DNA of 64,000 nt, from the NCBI RefSeq assembly GCF_900324465.2, contig NC_046622.1, forward strand, positions 188,501 to 252,500, in the 5' to 3' direction. Of this stretch, positions 13,201 to 30,680 are shown piece after piece (position 1 is the stretch's first letter; each line of letters begins with the position of its first letter). Under the pieces are notes generated by a model that was not told where the DNA came from, did not search any database, and worked only from the letters and a program-made list of their open reading frames with translations. A program made the position numbers and the translations under genes. Source of the DNA: Anabas testudineus. Its lineage: Eukaryota > Chordata > Actinopteri > Anabantiformes > Anabantidae.

Positions 13201-16085
13201 TTGATTCGACTGGCAGGAATCCAGTTCCCCTTCCAGGAGACCAAAGAGGTGGAGCTGAGTGGCGGGGCAGCAGACCTCATGTACTAAGAAGACCAGCAAC
13301 AGTGGTTCAAATACTTTGTTTTATCAGGAACTCAGAGAAATTACTTTCTTACTGCTGTACTGATACTTTTGGACTTGAAGTACACTTTACACCATGGAGA
13401 GTACATAATTACAAGTGGTACTACTGGTTCCAGTGTCAGAAAGTGGAAAATCTTCAGTGAACTTTGTATGTTTGATTCTCAAACTTGTTACCAATTAATT
13501 TGTGTCAATAAACAAATCAATTAACCATCATTTATCATTTATTTACATCAACATTTCAGCTCTGCTTGGTTTATGGTCAAATACTGAAGCTGATGTGTGG
13601 CCTAGAACCTGCACACGTTCAGTTTCTCATCACAGGTTTGAAAAGCTGGAAGTAGAGCATTTGATACTACCACAGTCCGTCACTCTGTATTACCAGCTAA
13701 TGCGGTTCAGATTCTCACAAGAAATACAATTATAACTGTACACAGAATTATATAGAAAACCCAACAATGCCACTGAGCAACACCAGGAGACAGCAGAGAG
13801 GAAAAACTCCCGCCCTCACCCCTGCCTCGATGGGTTGGGGTGAGTGGAAAGAGGAGAGAGAAAAGAACAGCAGGCAACAAAAAAAAACAAGAAGGAGGAA
13901 GATAGAACCAGTAACTGGAGCTATACAGCTCCGGGGCAGAGTACATCTGCAGAAAAGTAAATGCATACATGAAATGGGGGGCCTGTAGGTGTGACATGTC
14001 ATCTGCAGAAAGACTTGTCCAAGGCTCCATCTGCTCTAGCGAATATCAGAGCCTACTGGTGTAATTTTTTCACAGGCAAAAACAGCACTACCAGGAAGCT
14101 TTTCTCCACTTTCAAGTCACTCCTCTACCCCACTCACTGACAACTTTGCCACCTTCTTTCAGGTGGCAGCCTTCAGCTCCCAGTTCTCTTCTTTGAATAG
14201 AGACACACTGTCAATCTCATCTAACAGTATATCTTTTGCATTGTTTGCTACTCCGAGGATGATGCATCCACCCTCCTCCTCTGAAACAATCCTACAACCT
14301 GTTCTTTTGATTCTATTCCCTCCACTCTCCTTCAAACAACTGCATCCAGACTAATCCCATTACACAAATCATTAACACAACTCCAACAGGAACCTTTCCC
14401 TCCTCATTTAAACAGGCCTAGATCACCTCACTCTCTTACTCTTGACACCTCCTTTCCGGAGAATCACAGACCTGTCTCTCTTCTTTCATTTCTAGAGTTT
14501 CCAAACGTAGAATGGGAGGCAGAGCCTTTAGCTACCAAGCCCCTCTCCTGTGGAACCAGCTCCCAGTTCAGGTTCTGGAGGCAGACACCCTCTCCACATT
14601 TAAGACTAGACTTAAAACTTTCCATTTTTATAAAGCTTATAGTTAGAGATGGATCAGGTGACTCTGAACCATCTCTTAGTTCTGCTGATATAGGTTAGTC
14701 TGCTGGGGGACCTCTACTGATACACTGAGCTCCTCTCCTCTCTCCTTTCTCCTCTATCCATTCAAATTCCACCATTTCATGTCATAAACTTTGTGTCTTC
14801 TCTCTCCTGTAGTTGTGTTTCCTCCTCTCTGTTCTCCTCTGCAGGTATCCTCCTCCTTGGAGCTATATATCTCCAGATTCCAGTTACTGGTCCTACCAAC
14901 CTGTCCAGTGTTTCTGCTGCTTGTTGTTTTTGTTGCCTGCTGTTCTTTTCTCTCTCCTCTTTCCACTCACCCAAACGGGTCGAGGCAGATGGCCGTCCTC
15001 CCTGAGCCTGGTTCTGCTTGAGGTTTCTTCCTCTGAAGGGAGTTTTTCCTCTTCACTGTCTCCTGTTGGGTTTTCTATATAATTCTGTATACAGTTATAT
15101 TTGTAAGTTCTTAAACCTTAAACACTGTAAAGTGCCTTGAGATGACTTCTGTTGTGATCTGGCGCTATACAAATAAAATTGAATTAAATTTCTGGCCAAG
15201 TCCGATGAACGAGCAATCTTCAATCAACTGACTGACTTCCTTTCTGGCAGCGACCCCCTAGATGTCAACCAGTCTGGCTGCTAGAGTGGTCACTCCAGAG
15301 AAACACCACAAGGTTGTGGAATCCCTGCAAGCTGTAAAGTCTGCAGCTCGATCTTCTGTCTTAATTCTATTTGATCTATCTGCAGCCTTTGACACAGTCA
15401 ACCACCAGATCCTCCACTCTATACTTTCTGATTTGGGCATCACTGGTACAGCTCTGGCCTGGTTTAAATCCTACTTGTCTGAACATACCTTTAAGGTATT
15501 TTGGCAGAGGCAGGTTTTTAACTCTCACTGCCTCTCTGCTGGCGTGCTGCAGGGCTCAGTTCTTGGTCCTCTACTCTCTCACACAGAACTCTTCCGAGTC
15601 TTTATCAACAAAAGAACAAACAAACAAACAAACAAACAAAAAAACAAGTTTGCACTTATACCCCATGAAACTGAAATAGCTCTTTTTAGAGTGTAAGCCT
15701 ATTGGACCTGTTTTGTCTGTCGCCTTTTGTCTGTATGTGATCTCTTCATTCCAGGATTAGTACCACCTCTCTCCCAGGTCAATAACTCGCTGTTTAGTTA
15801 CTGCTTCTACCACCACCATCCAGTGAGTATCCAACCTAGTTGCAACTATTTTACTACACAGTTTGAACCCGGCCTAACTCTGTCTCCTCTCTTAGACCTC
15901 CATACTAACCTGACATCACCTCCTTCCTAGAAGTGTCATAAGAGCTCTGTTCATATGTGTAGGTATTATTGGGGTATCTTTAATTTCTGTAATTACTTTA
16001 CTATAATGGTGATAAAAATTTGCCAGAAGTGTTTGTAGAACTCTGCTGGGAAACCGCCAGGCCCAGGTGATTTGTTATTGGGCAT
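10283..16085 (+). repeat. Tandem unit C, full 5803-bp copy with native right edge
   Basis: This third copy is one base longer because an A run near 13,880 gained a base. It has a few private substitutions: near 12,382, at 13,250 (GCG to GTG, Ala to Val in clrn1 exon 3) and near 14,613. At 16,085 it leaves the repeat and runs on without a break into the rest of an L1-like LINE, so this is the native downstream edge of the duplicated segment. Confidence 0.9.
11097..13287 (+). CDS. clrn1: Clarin-1 exons 2 and 3 (unit B/C boundary copy)
   Basis: Exon 2 is at 11097-11276 and exon 3 at 13022-13287, with the same splice sites and phases as the preceding pair. Exon 3 has one missense change, Ala to Val in the C-terminal tail (position 13,250), and still ends in AADLMY. 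No exon 1 precedes it. AATAAA is at 13507-13512. Unit C breaks off before another exon 2, so this is the last exon pair of the array. Confidence 0.85.
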
Positions 16086-16480
16086 TTTATATAATGCTTT
16101 GTAAAGTTTGCCCTGGGTAAGGGGTGCATCTAAACTGTTTGCATGTTCCTTGGATAGTGTTGGTAGTTTGAGGTTGTTTAGAAAGGTCTCTATATCTGAT
16201 TGATTTAAATTGGAGTCAGAGGATCATAGATTTAGATTATAGATTATAGAAAAATGTCATTCATATCCTGCCTATAGAGTTCAATATGGATGGAATAATT
16301 CCTTCTTCTTTCTATAGCTATACCTATTGGAACTGTTCATATTTGAGTTGTTGTATTCTGTGTAGAATACTTTCATATTGCATTTTATGACAGTTAAACT
16401 CATTTTTGGAGAGTTGTTCCATGAGTTTGTTAATTCTTTAATCTTTTGTTCTAAAGTCACAGTTTTATTCAAGCTTTTTA
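15935..16480 (-). mobile_element. L1/Tx1-like LINE fragment spanning the native right edge of the array
   Basis: Minus-strand frames read LEQKIKELTNSW near 16,460, then YTEYNNSNMNSSNRYSY, then ETFLNNLKLPTLSKEHANSL, then LTQGKLYKALYKMPNNKSPG. This order matches the region before and at the start of the reverse transcriptase domain in L1/Tx1 elements. The frame is broken in places. The part right of 16,085 is absent from units A and B, which places the duplication breakpoint inside this LINE. Confidence 0.7.
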
Positions 16481-17700
16481 TTTTGTTAGTTGACTGTTGT
16501 TCTTGCTCAGAAACGTTCTGTTCTGATGCTGCAGCTCAAGTACAAACATTTTCTTACGTTCATTTGTTTCTACAAATCAGAATGTGACAGAGTGAAGTCA
16601 GAACAGGGAACAGTTCAGGCTGCAGGACTCCAGACACCAACGAACTGTCAGGATGATGAGAAACAGACCCGAATAAAGACTAAGACCGGTTTGGCTCTAC
16701 ATCAGACACAAAGTGTGTTATGTCTAAGTCTGAATTAAACAGGAATCAGGACTAATTTCCCTAAATCCCTTAATGTCCCACTAAAGAACAGACCTGGTTA
16801 TGGTACAGGGTCCAGTATCTCAGGTTGGATTAAAGCTACACAGAAATGACCCGCAGCAGAGCCTCAGACAGTCCAGTCTATGGTTCAGGATCAGATCACT
16901 CTTTGTGAAGACATTTTGAGACCTGATACTTTTTCACAGCAGCAACCTCACCTGGCTCAGGTGTGTGGAGCTACATCAAGAAAACCAAGTAAAGACCCAG
17001 AATCTCTCGTCCCCCACAGTGACACCAATACTGTCCATGTGTGTTTGGACGTGTTGACAGAAAAATCCAGTCTGAGGAGGACCTGGATCTTGCTCTGAAG
17101 AACCGGACCACGTGGTCCTGCAGGGGGATGGTGTCGTTTTGTTTCCGTCATGTGTTTAATTGTGGTGTCTCTTTCAATAGGACAGACAATTAAAGTCCCA
17201 GGTTTCACCGCACAGATGGACTCAGGTGGACTCACTGGGTCCAGTGCAGAAACTAGCACAGGACAGAGACTTAGATCAGGAGGTTTTCCCTTCACTGAAA
17301 ACACATTAAAGTCAAATATAACCTGACACTGTTTTATCTGAACTGGACTCAGACTCACCTGAACAGACTTCATGAAGTAAAAATACCACAGTTTCAAAGT
17401 ACCGGTACTCCTCCAGAACTCAAACATCTGTATTTAGAACCTATGCATTAGCAGCAAAGTATCCAAAGTAAAAGTACTCGATGATGAAACATTCATTTGT
17501 TCCTAAATTTATCAACATGCACACATTTACTTACCTGTGAATTTTATATCTCATTATGTTTTTTATGTAAATTCGTGTTTGAATAGTAACTAGTAACTAA
17601 ATAAACATCAAAGAGGAAGTACAGTAAAGATTCTCAGACATATAGCACAGTACAAAGTAACTAGAATAAAAATACTCAAGTAAAGCACAGTGTACCTGAA
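16481..17700. other. Intergenic, no gene recognised
   Basis: This lies between the clrn1 array and the mindy4b promoter region. The longest open stretch (minus strand, 16957-17427) matches nothing I know and lacks a plausible gene structure. No RNA gene or transposon ends were recognised. Confidence 0.5.
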
Positions 17701-17750
17701 ATTGTATTTGTACTTGAGTAAATGTGCATTACTTTCTACTTCTGCTCCTG

Positions 17751-17867
17751 ATTGGTGGAGATGTGTTTGTGGGAGGGTAAAGTTGCCTGGAAGACAGAGC
17801 TCAGGAAACGAGACAAAACACAGGGACCTGTGTCACTCAGGTGAAACTTCACTGCAACTCACCACAG
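17751..17867 (+). promoter_or_regulatory. mindy4b: Candidate mindy4b promoter edge and non-coding first exon
   Basis: An inverted CCAAT box (ATTGG at 17,751) is followed by a GC-richer stretch ending in CACCACAG|GTAAGTG, a consensus donor at 17,867. No start codon in a useful frame is present, so this would be a 5' UTR exon spliced to the coding exon at 18,288. The transcription start is not visible. Confidence 0.35.
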
Positions 17868-18209
17868 GTAAGTGTCTCTGCTTTACCACATACATTCATA
17901 TTATTATTGTTCGGGGGAATTAAAATGTGTTATTTCATAATGTACTGACCATAAAATAGGAGATTTAATTCATCCTGACATGAAGTTAGGAGTCCATTTG
18001 TCTCACCTGTTGGATCTAACCCCTCACATGGTCAGTAAGTCTTTTAAAGTCTGGATTTCTCAGGTTTCCTTTGTTCCTATTAAACCCTGACCCACTCTTC
18101 AAAGTCTGTCCACAGACTTAGGGCTAGGGGCCAGTAAAGTCGGTGAACCAGATTCATTCTGCTCCTTAGATAAAATTACTTCTACTACTACTAATGATAA
18201 TAATACTCA

Positions 18210-18212
<3 letters not shown>

Positions 18213-18283
<71 letters not shown>
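18213..18283 (+). repeat. (TG)n microsatellite abutting a splice acceptor
   Basis: About 35 TG units run directly into TTCAG|ATGG, the acceptor of the first coding exon of mindy4b, so the repeat occupies the place of the usual pyrimidine tract. Confidence 0.9.
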
Positions 18284-18284
<1 letters not shown>

Positions 18285-18287
18285 CAG

Positions 18288-24470
<6,183 letters not shown>

Positions 24471-24794
24471 ATGAGTTTCAGTCTCTGTTTGGTCCCATCT
24501 GTCCACAGGATCCAGAGCTCTACAGACTGTTTATTGGTTTTTAAAGGGCTCTAATGTGGTCTTTTCTGTGGTACCAGGGGCTGATAAAACTGCATTTACT
24601 GGGGTAAACTCAGACACTCCAACTTCCAGGAGCCCTGGATTTGACCAAAGAGATTCTCTTCACCAGGAAAACTACTCTTCTGTGGTCCAGCACAGTTTTC
24701 TAATGTCCCTGCGCTCAGCAGTTTGTCTCTGACGGATCCGTTTTTCAGTCTGATGATTGTTTGACAGAAACAGCTCTCTGGATTAATTGAAGAT

Positions 24795-25205
24795 TGAATC
24801 AATCCCAGAGGGAAATTGCCTCATTACAGATGTTCTCAACACAGACAGAAAGAAAGGGAACCACAACCAGGAAAGATCCACATCAACATAAATACACAAT
24901 AACATCAATACAAAAAACTCAATATATGTACAGAATATGTAAAATAGATAAATGAAAATGGGTCAATAATTATAGTCCATGGTGAAATGATAACAATTAT
25001 AAAATTATATAAATGATCAGTTCTTGTAAAGTTTAATGGTCTCAGGTAGAAAGGACCTCCTGTGGTGCTCTGTGGAGCACTTAATGTTAATAAGTCTTTG
25101 GCTAAACGTGCTCCTCTGTCCAGCCAACAACACTGTTTAGTGGGTGGGAGGGATTGTCCAGGATTGAGAGGAGTTTGGACAACATCCTCCTCTCAGCTAC
25201 AACAT
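24795..25205 (-). mobile_element. Rex1/L2-group LINE 3' end
   Basis: On the minus strand 25,200-25,110 reads NMLSKLLSILDNPSHPL, a C-terminal motif of Rex1-like ORF2. A 3' region follows, ending near AATCCCAGAGGGAAATTGCC. It lies about 320 bp downstream of the mindy4b stop. Confidence 0.55.
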
Positions 25206-25207
25206 GT

Positions 25208-25310
25208 AGAGCAGGGGTTGGGAACCTATGGCTCGCGAGCCAGGTGTGGCTCTTTTGATGATGGCATCTGGATCGCAGATAAAACAAAATATTCTCACTT
25301 GTTTTAATCC
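25208..25310 (+). mobile_element. hAT-like transposon end
   Basis: CAGGGGTTGGGAACCTATGG followed by CTCGCGAGCC has the form of an hAT terminal inverted repeat and subterminal palindrome. I did not find the matching other end, so this looks like a truncated copy or a solo end. Confidence 0.4.
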
Positions 25311-26060
25311 ATCCATTGATTTTTCACTGCTCATGTCCTGTTCAGGGCTGCAGTTTGCTGCAGGTGCAATTGTCCGTTATTTTAATTGGATGATACTGGC
25401 CTATCAGTATCATCAGCTTTCCAGCTCATCTCCATCATAGTTCGGTTCTTCACGTCAACCCCCACTGCAATAAAAATGTATGTTATCACGTTATTATTTA
25501 ATAGAACATAAATCTAATACTACACTGTAAAAAAAAAAAAGTCTGTGTAATTTACTGTAAAGTACCGGCAGCTGTGGTGGTGCCAGAATTCACTGAAAAA
25601 AATACGGTCAATCAAATAAGACAGTTGATTGGCAAAGATTTTACAGTCAATTACTTATGATAAATCCCAAATTGAACAGATAACTCCTTTGTAAATCAAG
25701 GTACAAAGTATGACTATTGAAAAGGAAAGATTGTGCCTTTAAGCATTCTGTGTTGATCTGATCCAATAACCTGTCACAAAGTAGTTTTAAGAGCTTGAAA
25801 AAACAGCACGTATTTTTGGGACAATGTACAGTGGAATTAACATCAGAGACATCATTTAAAAAAATTGGTCACTCGCCCAGGTTGATCAAGAGTAATGAGT
25901 CAGACATGACTGAAGATGGTTGGACGCTCAACATGGTTTAGAGTCTCTCATGAACGTGACATTCCATAAACTAGAACCTAAGATGTGTATTGTCATCATT
26001 TCTGCTAGAAGATTCCCAAAATGTCCATAAAGTGCACACTGTGGACTGACTGAAAACAGC
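25311..26060. other. Intergenic, no gene recognised
   Basis: An A run preceded by CACTGTAAAA and followed by AATTTACTGTAAAGTACCGG at about 25,523-25,600 resembles the end of a fish DNA-transposon MITE, but both ends could not be fixed. Nothing else was recognised. Confidence 0.35.
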
Positions 26061-27060
26061 TCTCTCCAGCCAGAAAACAGAAACAAAGCAAAATTAGATT
26101 GATGCAGCGACGAGCATTATACCCACACACATACCGTAAATGCAGCCGTAACTATACAAAGTTCCAATGAATTTTATGCAATAAAAAGTTCTCTGAAGTA
26201 TAGTTTTGCAGGACAGGTTAATAATCTTTAGAGTATATGGGCAAAATATAGAATCTGACATATTCATCACCAAACTACGACCAGCATTACCAGCCTAAAT
26301 ACTCAGATATCTCCACTTAGGCAGTCAGACAATTCACAACTATGCTTTAGAGTTCTGGTTTCTTCTGTGTACAATGAAGCTGTTGTCTTCAATCTTTCTA
26401 TTTTTGTTACACTAACATGAATGAGGGGGCCAATACCACAGCTTGCCTCTAATTTGTCTAAACATCACCGGTGTTTAAGTCACAAGGTTCACACTTGAAT
26501 GAAGTCGCCTACAGACGTGGAATGATGTTCAGGAACTGGAACTTTGAACAGATGTCATCATTTGTGTTTGAAGAGTCACAAGTATGACGTGGACTGTCAT
26601 GATCCTCCCTGCAGCAAGAAAACAGAAGCAAATGTTAGATTGATGCAGCGTTTAAGCATAATAACCCTAACCCCAACCTAAACACAGATATCTGATATAT
26701 AGTTTTACAGGTCATATTTTTAATCAACATTATCAGCGTGAAACACAGACACTAACATATTTATCACTAAGTCATCAACAGTCACCTGAATACAAACATT
26801 CACTGAAGCAGTCAGAAAATCCACAGCCACATTCCAGAGTGCTGGTTTCTTCTGTGTATGATGAGGCTGTTTTCTTGAGGAACATAAACTGTGTGAAATT
26901 GAAACTGTGCTCGCATCTACAAATTGTTTGCAACACTAAACTATACCACAGCTTACCTCTAATTTGCCTTGACATCACTGGGGTTGACATGATGGAAGAC
27001 AGACATGGAACGATGTTCTGAAACTGGAACAGTGAGCAGATGTTCAGCTTCCAGTAAAGG
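26060..27060 (+). repeat. Old direct duplication, two diverged ~500-bp copies
   Basis: Copy 1 (about 26,060-26,565) and copy 2 (about 26,610-27,040) share, in the same order, TTAGATTGATGCAGCG, GCAGTCAGA, CTGGTTTCTTCTGTGTA, ACCACAGCTT(G/A)CCTCTAATTTG and GGAACTGGAAC-like blocks, with many substitutions and indels between them. No coding potential was seen. Confidence 0.6.
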
Positions 27061-27502
27061 AAGATCTGACCTTGAAAACACCTTGAAAGCTCGGCCTTCT
27101 ACAATCTGCTCCTTTAAGTGAACTATTAGCTCTATTGGCTCTTACAGTTTGACACAGGTGAACACACAATGCTACTGCGTCCCAACAGTAACACATTAAA
27201 TATGAGCTATGAACGCTTCATGTCTACAAAATGTCTGGTTGCAACCAGCTTGAAGGTACTGTGAGTACTCACAGTACAGAGTACACAGTACAAAGTACAT
27301 CATTGTACTACATAGGTACTCCCAGTGTGGGAAGTATCACTCCATCCCTGGTTTCTTCTCAGGTACAGGAAACTCAGCAGAGCCAGAGGACACCCAGTGA
27401 TCCTGTGCTGCAAAACCTGGAACTAGGTTTCGATAAAACTGGATTCTGGAGTCTGTGAAAGACAATAACAGACAGGACGCACCTCAAGAGCGTTTTCCAC
27501 AT

Positions 27503-27508
27503 TTTATT
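27503..27508 (-). terminator. tsen34: tsen34 polyadenylation signal
   Basis: AATAAA on the minus strand lies about 300 bp after the tsen34 stop codon. Confidence 0.5.
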
Positions 27509-27811
27509 TTTGTGTATCTGGAAACTAACGGTCAAGACCACAGGCTGACTCACTGGGAACCAGACTTCACCAGTCGCCCACTTTGCCCAGTAGGAAATCC
27601 AGAAAACCACCACAGTCTAATTATCTTACAGTCTTAAACCTCCTCAGTCATAACGACCTTTGACCTCAGTCTGCGGCTCCAAATTGGGGCCTGAGGACCA
27701 GCAGGGGACCTCAGCAAACAGGACTATTTTAGCATCTCTGTACTGTCTCAGTCCGGGTCCTGTTCCAGGCTGTGCCACCTCCACCGCTGCTGTCGGGTCA
27801 GCTGTGAGGAC

Positions 27812-29997
27812 TTAAACCATTCCGCTCCACTGCAGCGAAGTGTACGCCACGGCTCCGTCCGTCCCTGGCGAGCACAGCAGGACGGTCTTCTTCACACTGG
27901 ATCCCAGACGAGCCACAGCGAGGATGTCCAGCAGACAGACGGACTCGTTGAGAGACAGACAGACAGCGATGAAGTGTGCGTGGAACCGCAGCGGGTCACC
28001 TGGGGGAAGACACGACAGTCAGAGATGTTCAATTACCGAGTCTGGTTGTTTTCTGACCCAGAAACTGACCTGGATAGACCAGGAAGTCTCCTCCAAACTT
28101 CCCTGCAGATGTCAGGTAGAAACCCCGCCCCCTCAGGTCTCTGAATACCTGGTACCTGATGTCACGGCACGCCTCGTCTTGCTCTCTGAATGGCCAATCG
28201 GCCTGTAGGAAGGCCCGGGCCTCGGGGCAGTAGGTTAGTCCCGCCCGGGCCGTGCTCACCTGTATGGCCAGCGCCAGCTGAGGGAAAGTAAAGCTCTGGT
28301 CCAGGGCCCTGAGACGGCCATGCAGGACCTCATCAGACTCTTCACCTGAAGGGACCAGAACCAGGACTGTGGCGTCAGACCGCAACTACACCCTCAAGGG
28401 AAACATGGTCATTGTAACAGTCTCACCTGTTGAGGTCATAGCTCGGAACAGCGCTGACTTCCTGTCCTGCAGAGCGAGGATGCTCTGCTCCTCATAACTC
28501 CTCCTCTGCTCCTCCTCAAACTTCTCCACCCACCGGCAGAGCTCTGCTCCTCCTCCATCCTGCCAAGACCAACAGCAAATTGGTGGTCAGCAGCTGCTTA
28601 ACTGACCTGGTCAGCGAACAGTTAACTGACCCGGTGTTCCAGATCTACGAGTGACCACTTTACTGATGACCTACTTCGTGTTGCTTGTTGCTGTTGGAAA
28701 CTGGAAGAGAGCTCGTTATCTGTCCGTGTCAAAGCCGATTTAACTGGTTTTCATTATTTTATTAAAACACACACGTAGCTAAATAGTATTTTGACAGTAG
28801 CGACAAGTGTGTTACAAACACTCCTGTGTTACAGGATCCTGAGGACTGAGGAAATCTCTCTGTGACTTTCTTTGGTCTGTTTTCACTCAGACATCAAATC
28901 TGTGCGTTTCATCTTTGAAACACTGGTTAAGTCAGTGCTTCTCCATTTTCTGTTACGCCCCCTCCCAGGTAGAACTAAACATTCGCGCCCCCCCCACACA
29001 GTTAACAGTTTACCTAACCTACCGGTCTTTCCTCGTAGCCAAGCCGAACACTACATAACCTTCGTCATATTTCCTCGTCTTAGCTTTCAGCTGACTTTTA
29101 TTTCTCTCATTACCTCTCTCTCTCTCTCTCTCTCTTTTCATCCCTGTTAAATTTTTTTTCTTGGTGTCTCTAGAGCAGGGGTGTCCAATCCAAGGGCCAC
29201 TGTCCAGCTTGTTTTTCAACTAGCCTTGCACTTAAAGCTTCTGATTGGCTGAACACACCTGATCCAGGTAATCAGCAGTGGGTAAGGCAGAGATAGTTGG
29301 AAAACCAGCAGGATAGTGGCCCTCGAGGACCAGGATTGGACACCCCTGCTCTAGAGGGTTTGTTCACTACACTCCTTCACACCATAGAGCTAATACTCTC
29401 TGCGCACACTCTGACAATGAGAGCGTCACTGCCATCTACTGTGCTGGATGTGCAATTACACTTTATTCTAGTACGGACAAAAAGCATGTTTCCTGGGGTC
29501 ACACGCGCCCCCCCCCCAGAACTGCACTATTTGAGAAGCACTGGGTTAAGTGAACAAATGTCAACTTCATTACATTAAAACAAATAGAAATAGTTTGTTG
29601 GGGATTCGAACCCGTGATCCAGCAGATGTTCAGCACTTGTTGTCTGTTTGTCCATGTTCATGTTCCAGACACACAGTGTCGGTGACCAGTTAAAGTGGTC
29701 ACTCGTAGATCTGGAACACTGGTCAGCAGCCGATTAACTGACCTGGTCAGCGGCTGGTAAAGCAGCAGCAGCAGCGTGGTGCTCACTCAGCAGTCTCTCC
29801 TCCTCTGGCAGCAGCAGCAGGGGTCGGCCCAGACGTCCGTTCTGTCGGGGGGTCCGGGGAAGGGAACCCAGCAGAGCCCCCACCAGACCCCGAGACCGGA
29901 CTGTCTTCAGGTCCTGAACTCTCCACAGCAGGGGGGCCGAGTCACACAGACTGACACCTACTGTAGGAAACAAGTCCTCGTCATGTGACTCGTCCAT
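27812..29997 (-). CDS. tsen34: tRNA-splicing endonuclease subunit Sen34
   Basis: TSEN34 is one of the two catalytic subunits of the nuclear tRNA-splicing endonuclease; it cuts the 3' splice site of intron-containing pre-tRNAs. Exons on the minus strand: 29743-29997 (start ATG at 29,997), 28427-28559, 28070-28345, 27812-27999. They total 852 bp (283 aa) with all phases and GT-AG borders consistent. The N-terminal domain has RTPRQNGRLGRPLLLLPEEE, close to human RGPRQNSRLGLPLLLMPEE. The nuclease domain has GKFGGDFLVYPGDPLRFHAH and ends TSLQW. The catalytic triad is Tyr220, His228 and Lys259, with the same spacing as human Y247/H255/K286. It is shorter than human TSEN34 (310 aa) mainly in the linker. 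An upstream acceptor at 30,027 implies a 5' UTR exon. Confidence 0.92.
29117..29137 (+). repeat. (TC)n microsatellite
   Basis: A short TC run lies in tsen34 intron 1. Confidence 0.7.
29176..29348. mobile_element. hAT-type MITE with intact target-site duplication
   Basis: A 173-bp element begins CAGGGGTGTCCAATCC and ends GGATTGGACACCCCTG, a perfect inverted repeat of 16 bp. It is flanked on both sides by CTCTAGAG (29168-29175 and 29349-29356), the 8-bp target duplication expected for hAT. It has no coding capacity and sits in tsen34 intron 1. Confidence 0.85.
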
Positions 29998-30234
29998 CAC
30001 TAGGACCAAAACCAGCACCAGCACCTCTGGAAGACAGAAACCAGTCAGTCAAAGTTACAGCAGCTCGACCACGAACGGACCACTGAGGCTGGAAACCAGT
30101 AAAACCAGTCATGCTAAAGTGTTTAGGGTCATGATGGTGTGTTGTCTGCACAAGAACACACGGGGCTTCAAAACGTGCCCACTGCACCTGCGCAGTAACG
30201 GCTGATTAAATCAACAGCTAATTACAGCAGCCAG

Positions 30235-30340
30235 TCAGTAAGCACTTAACCAGTCAGTAAGCACTTAACCAGTCAGTAAGCACTTAACCAGTCAGTAAGC
30301 ACTTAACCAGTCAGTAAGCACTTAACCAGCTTAACCAGTC
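30235..30340 (+). repeat. 19-bp tandem repeat, about 5 copies
   Basis: The unit CCAGTCAGTAAGCACTTAA repeats head to tail with near-perfect identity in the presumed 5' intron of tsen34. Confidence 0.9.
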
Positions 30341-30444
30341 AGTAACGTTTGAGTGTTAGCTTACCCTGCTCTGAATGCACGTGTTTCCTGTCACCACGTA
30401 AACCGACCGTTTCACTTCGTTCATTTAAAGTTCGACTAAAAGTC

Positions 30445-30540
30445 CGAACTACTAACGAACCAGGAACTACTAACGAACCAGGAACTACTAACGAACCAGG
30501 AACTACTAACTAACCAGGAACTACTAACGAACCAGGAACT
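30445..30540 (+). repeat. 18-bp tandem repeat, about 5 copies
   Basis: The unit GAACCAGGAACTACTAAC repeats head to tail with one C-to-T variant, about 100 bp downstream of the 19-bp array. Confidence 0.85.
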
Positions 30541-30543
30541 AAC

Positions 30544-30680
30544 CTGAGGGAAACTGAAACGTCACAACGCGGCGGCGTCTCCGCGTGTAGCGAGAAGCTG
30601 TGATTTTAACACCGACATGCCACGGCGGAGGTGGGGCGGGTGACAACGACAGACACCGCCCGCTCCGCTTCACCGCCGAA
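30544..30680 (-). promoter_or_regulatory. tsen34: Candidate tsen34 promoter and non-coding exon
   Basis: This CpG-rich block (GCGGCGGCGTCTCCGCG, GGGGCGGG) contains a minus-strand donor CCCTCAG|GTTAGT at 30,544. The donor would splice to the acceptor CTTCCAG|AGGTGC at 30,026, upstream of the tsen34 start codon. This is inferred from base composition and splice signals only. Confidence 0.4.

Noticed and set aside
16957-17427. 156-codon minus-strand open frame
   Set aside because: No recognisable domain and no supporting splice or promoter context; probably chance.
25895-26015. Minus-strand C-box-like ATGATGA with a CTGA about 90 nt on, suggesting a C/D snoRNA
   Set aside because: No terminal stem pairs next to the boxes, and no clear C' or D' boxes; such motifs are common by chance.
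29590-29615. GGATTCGAACCC, a tRNA B-box on the minus strand
   Set aside because: No A box or cloverleaf at the right distance; at most a relic of a tRNA-derived repeat.
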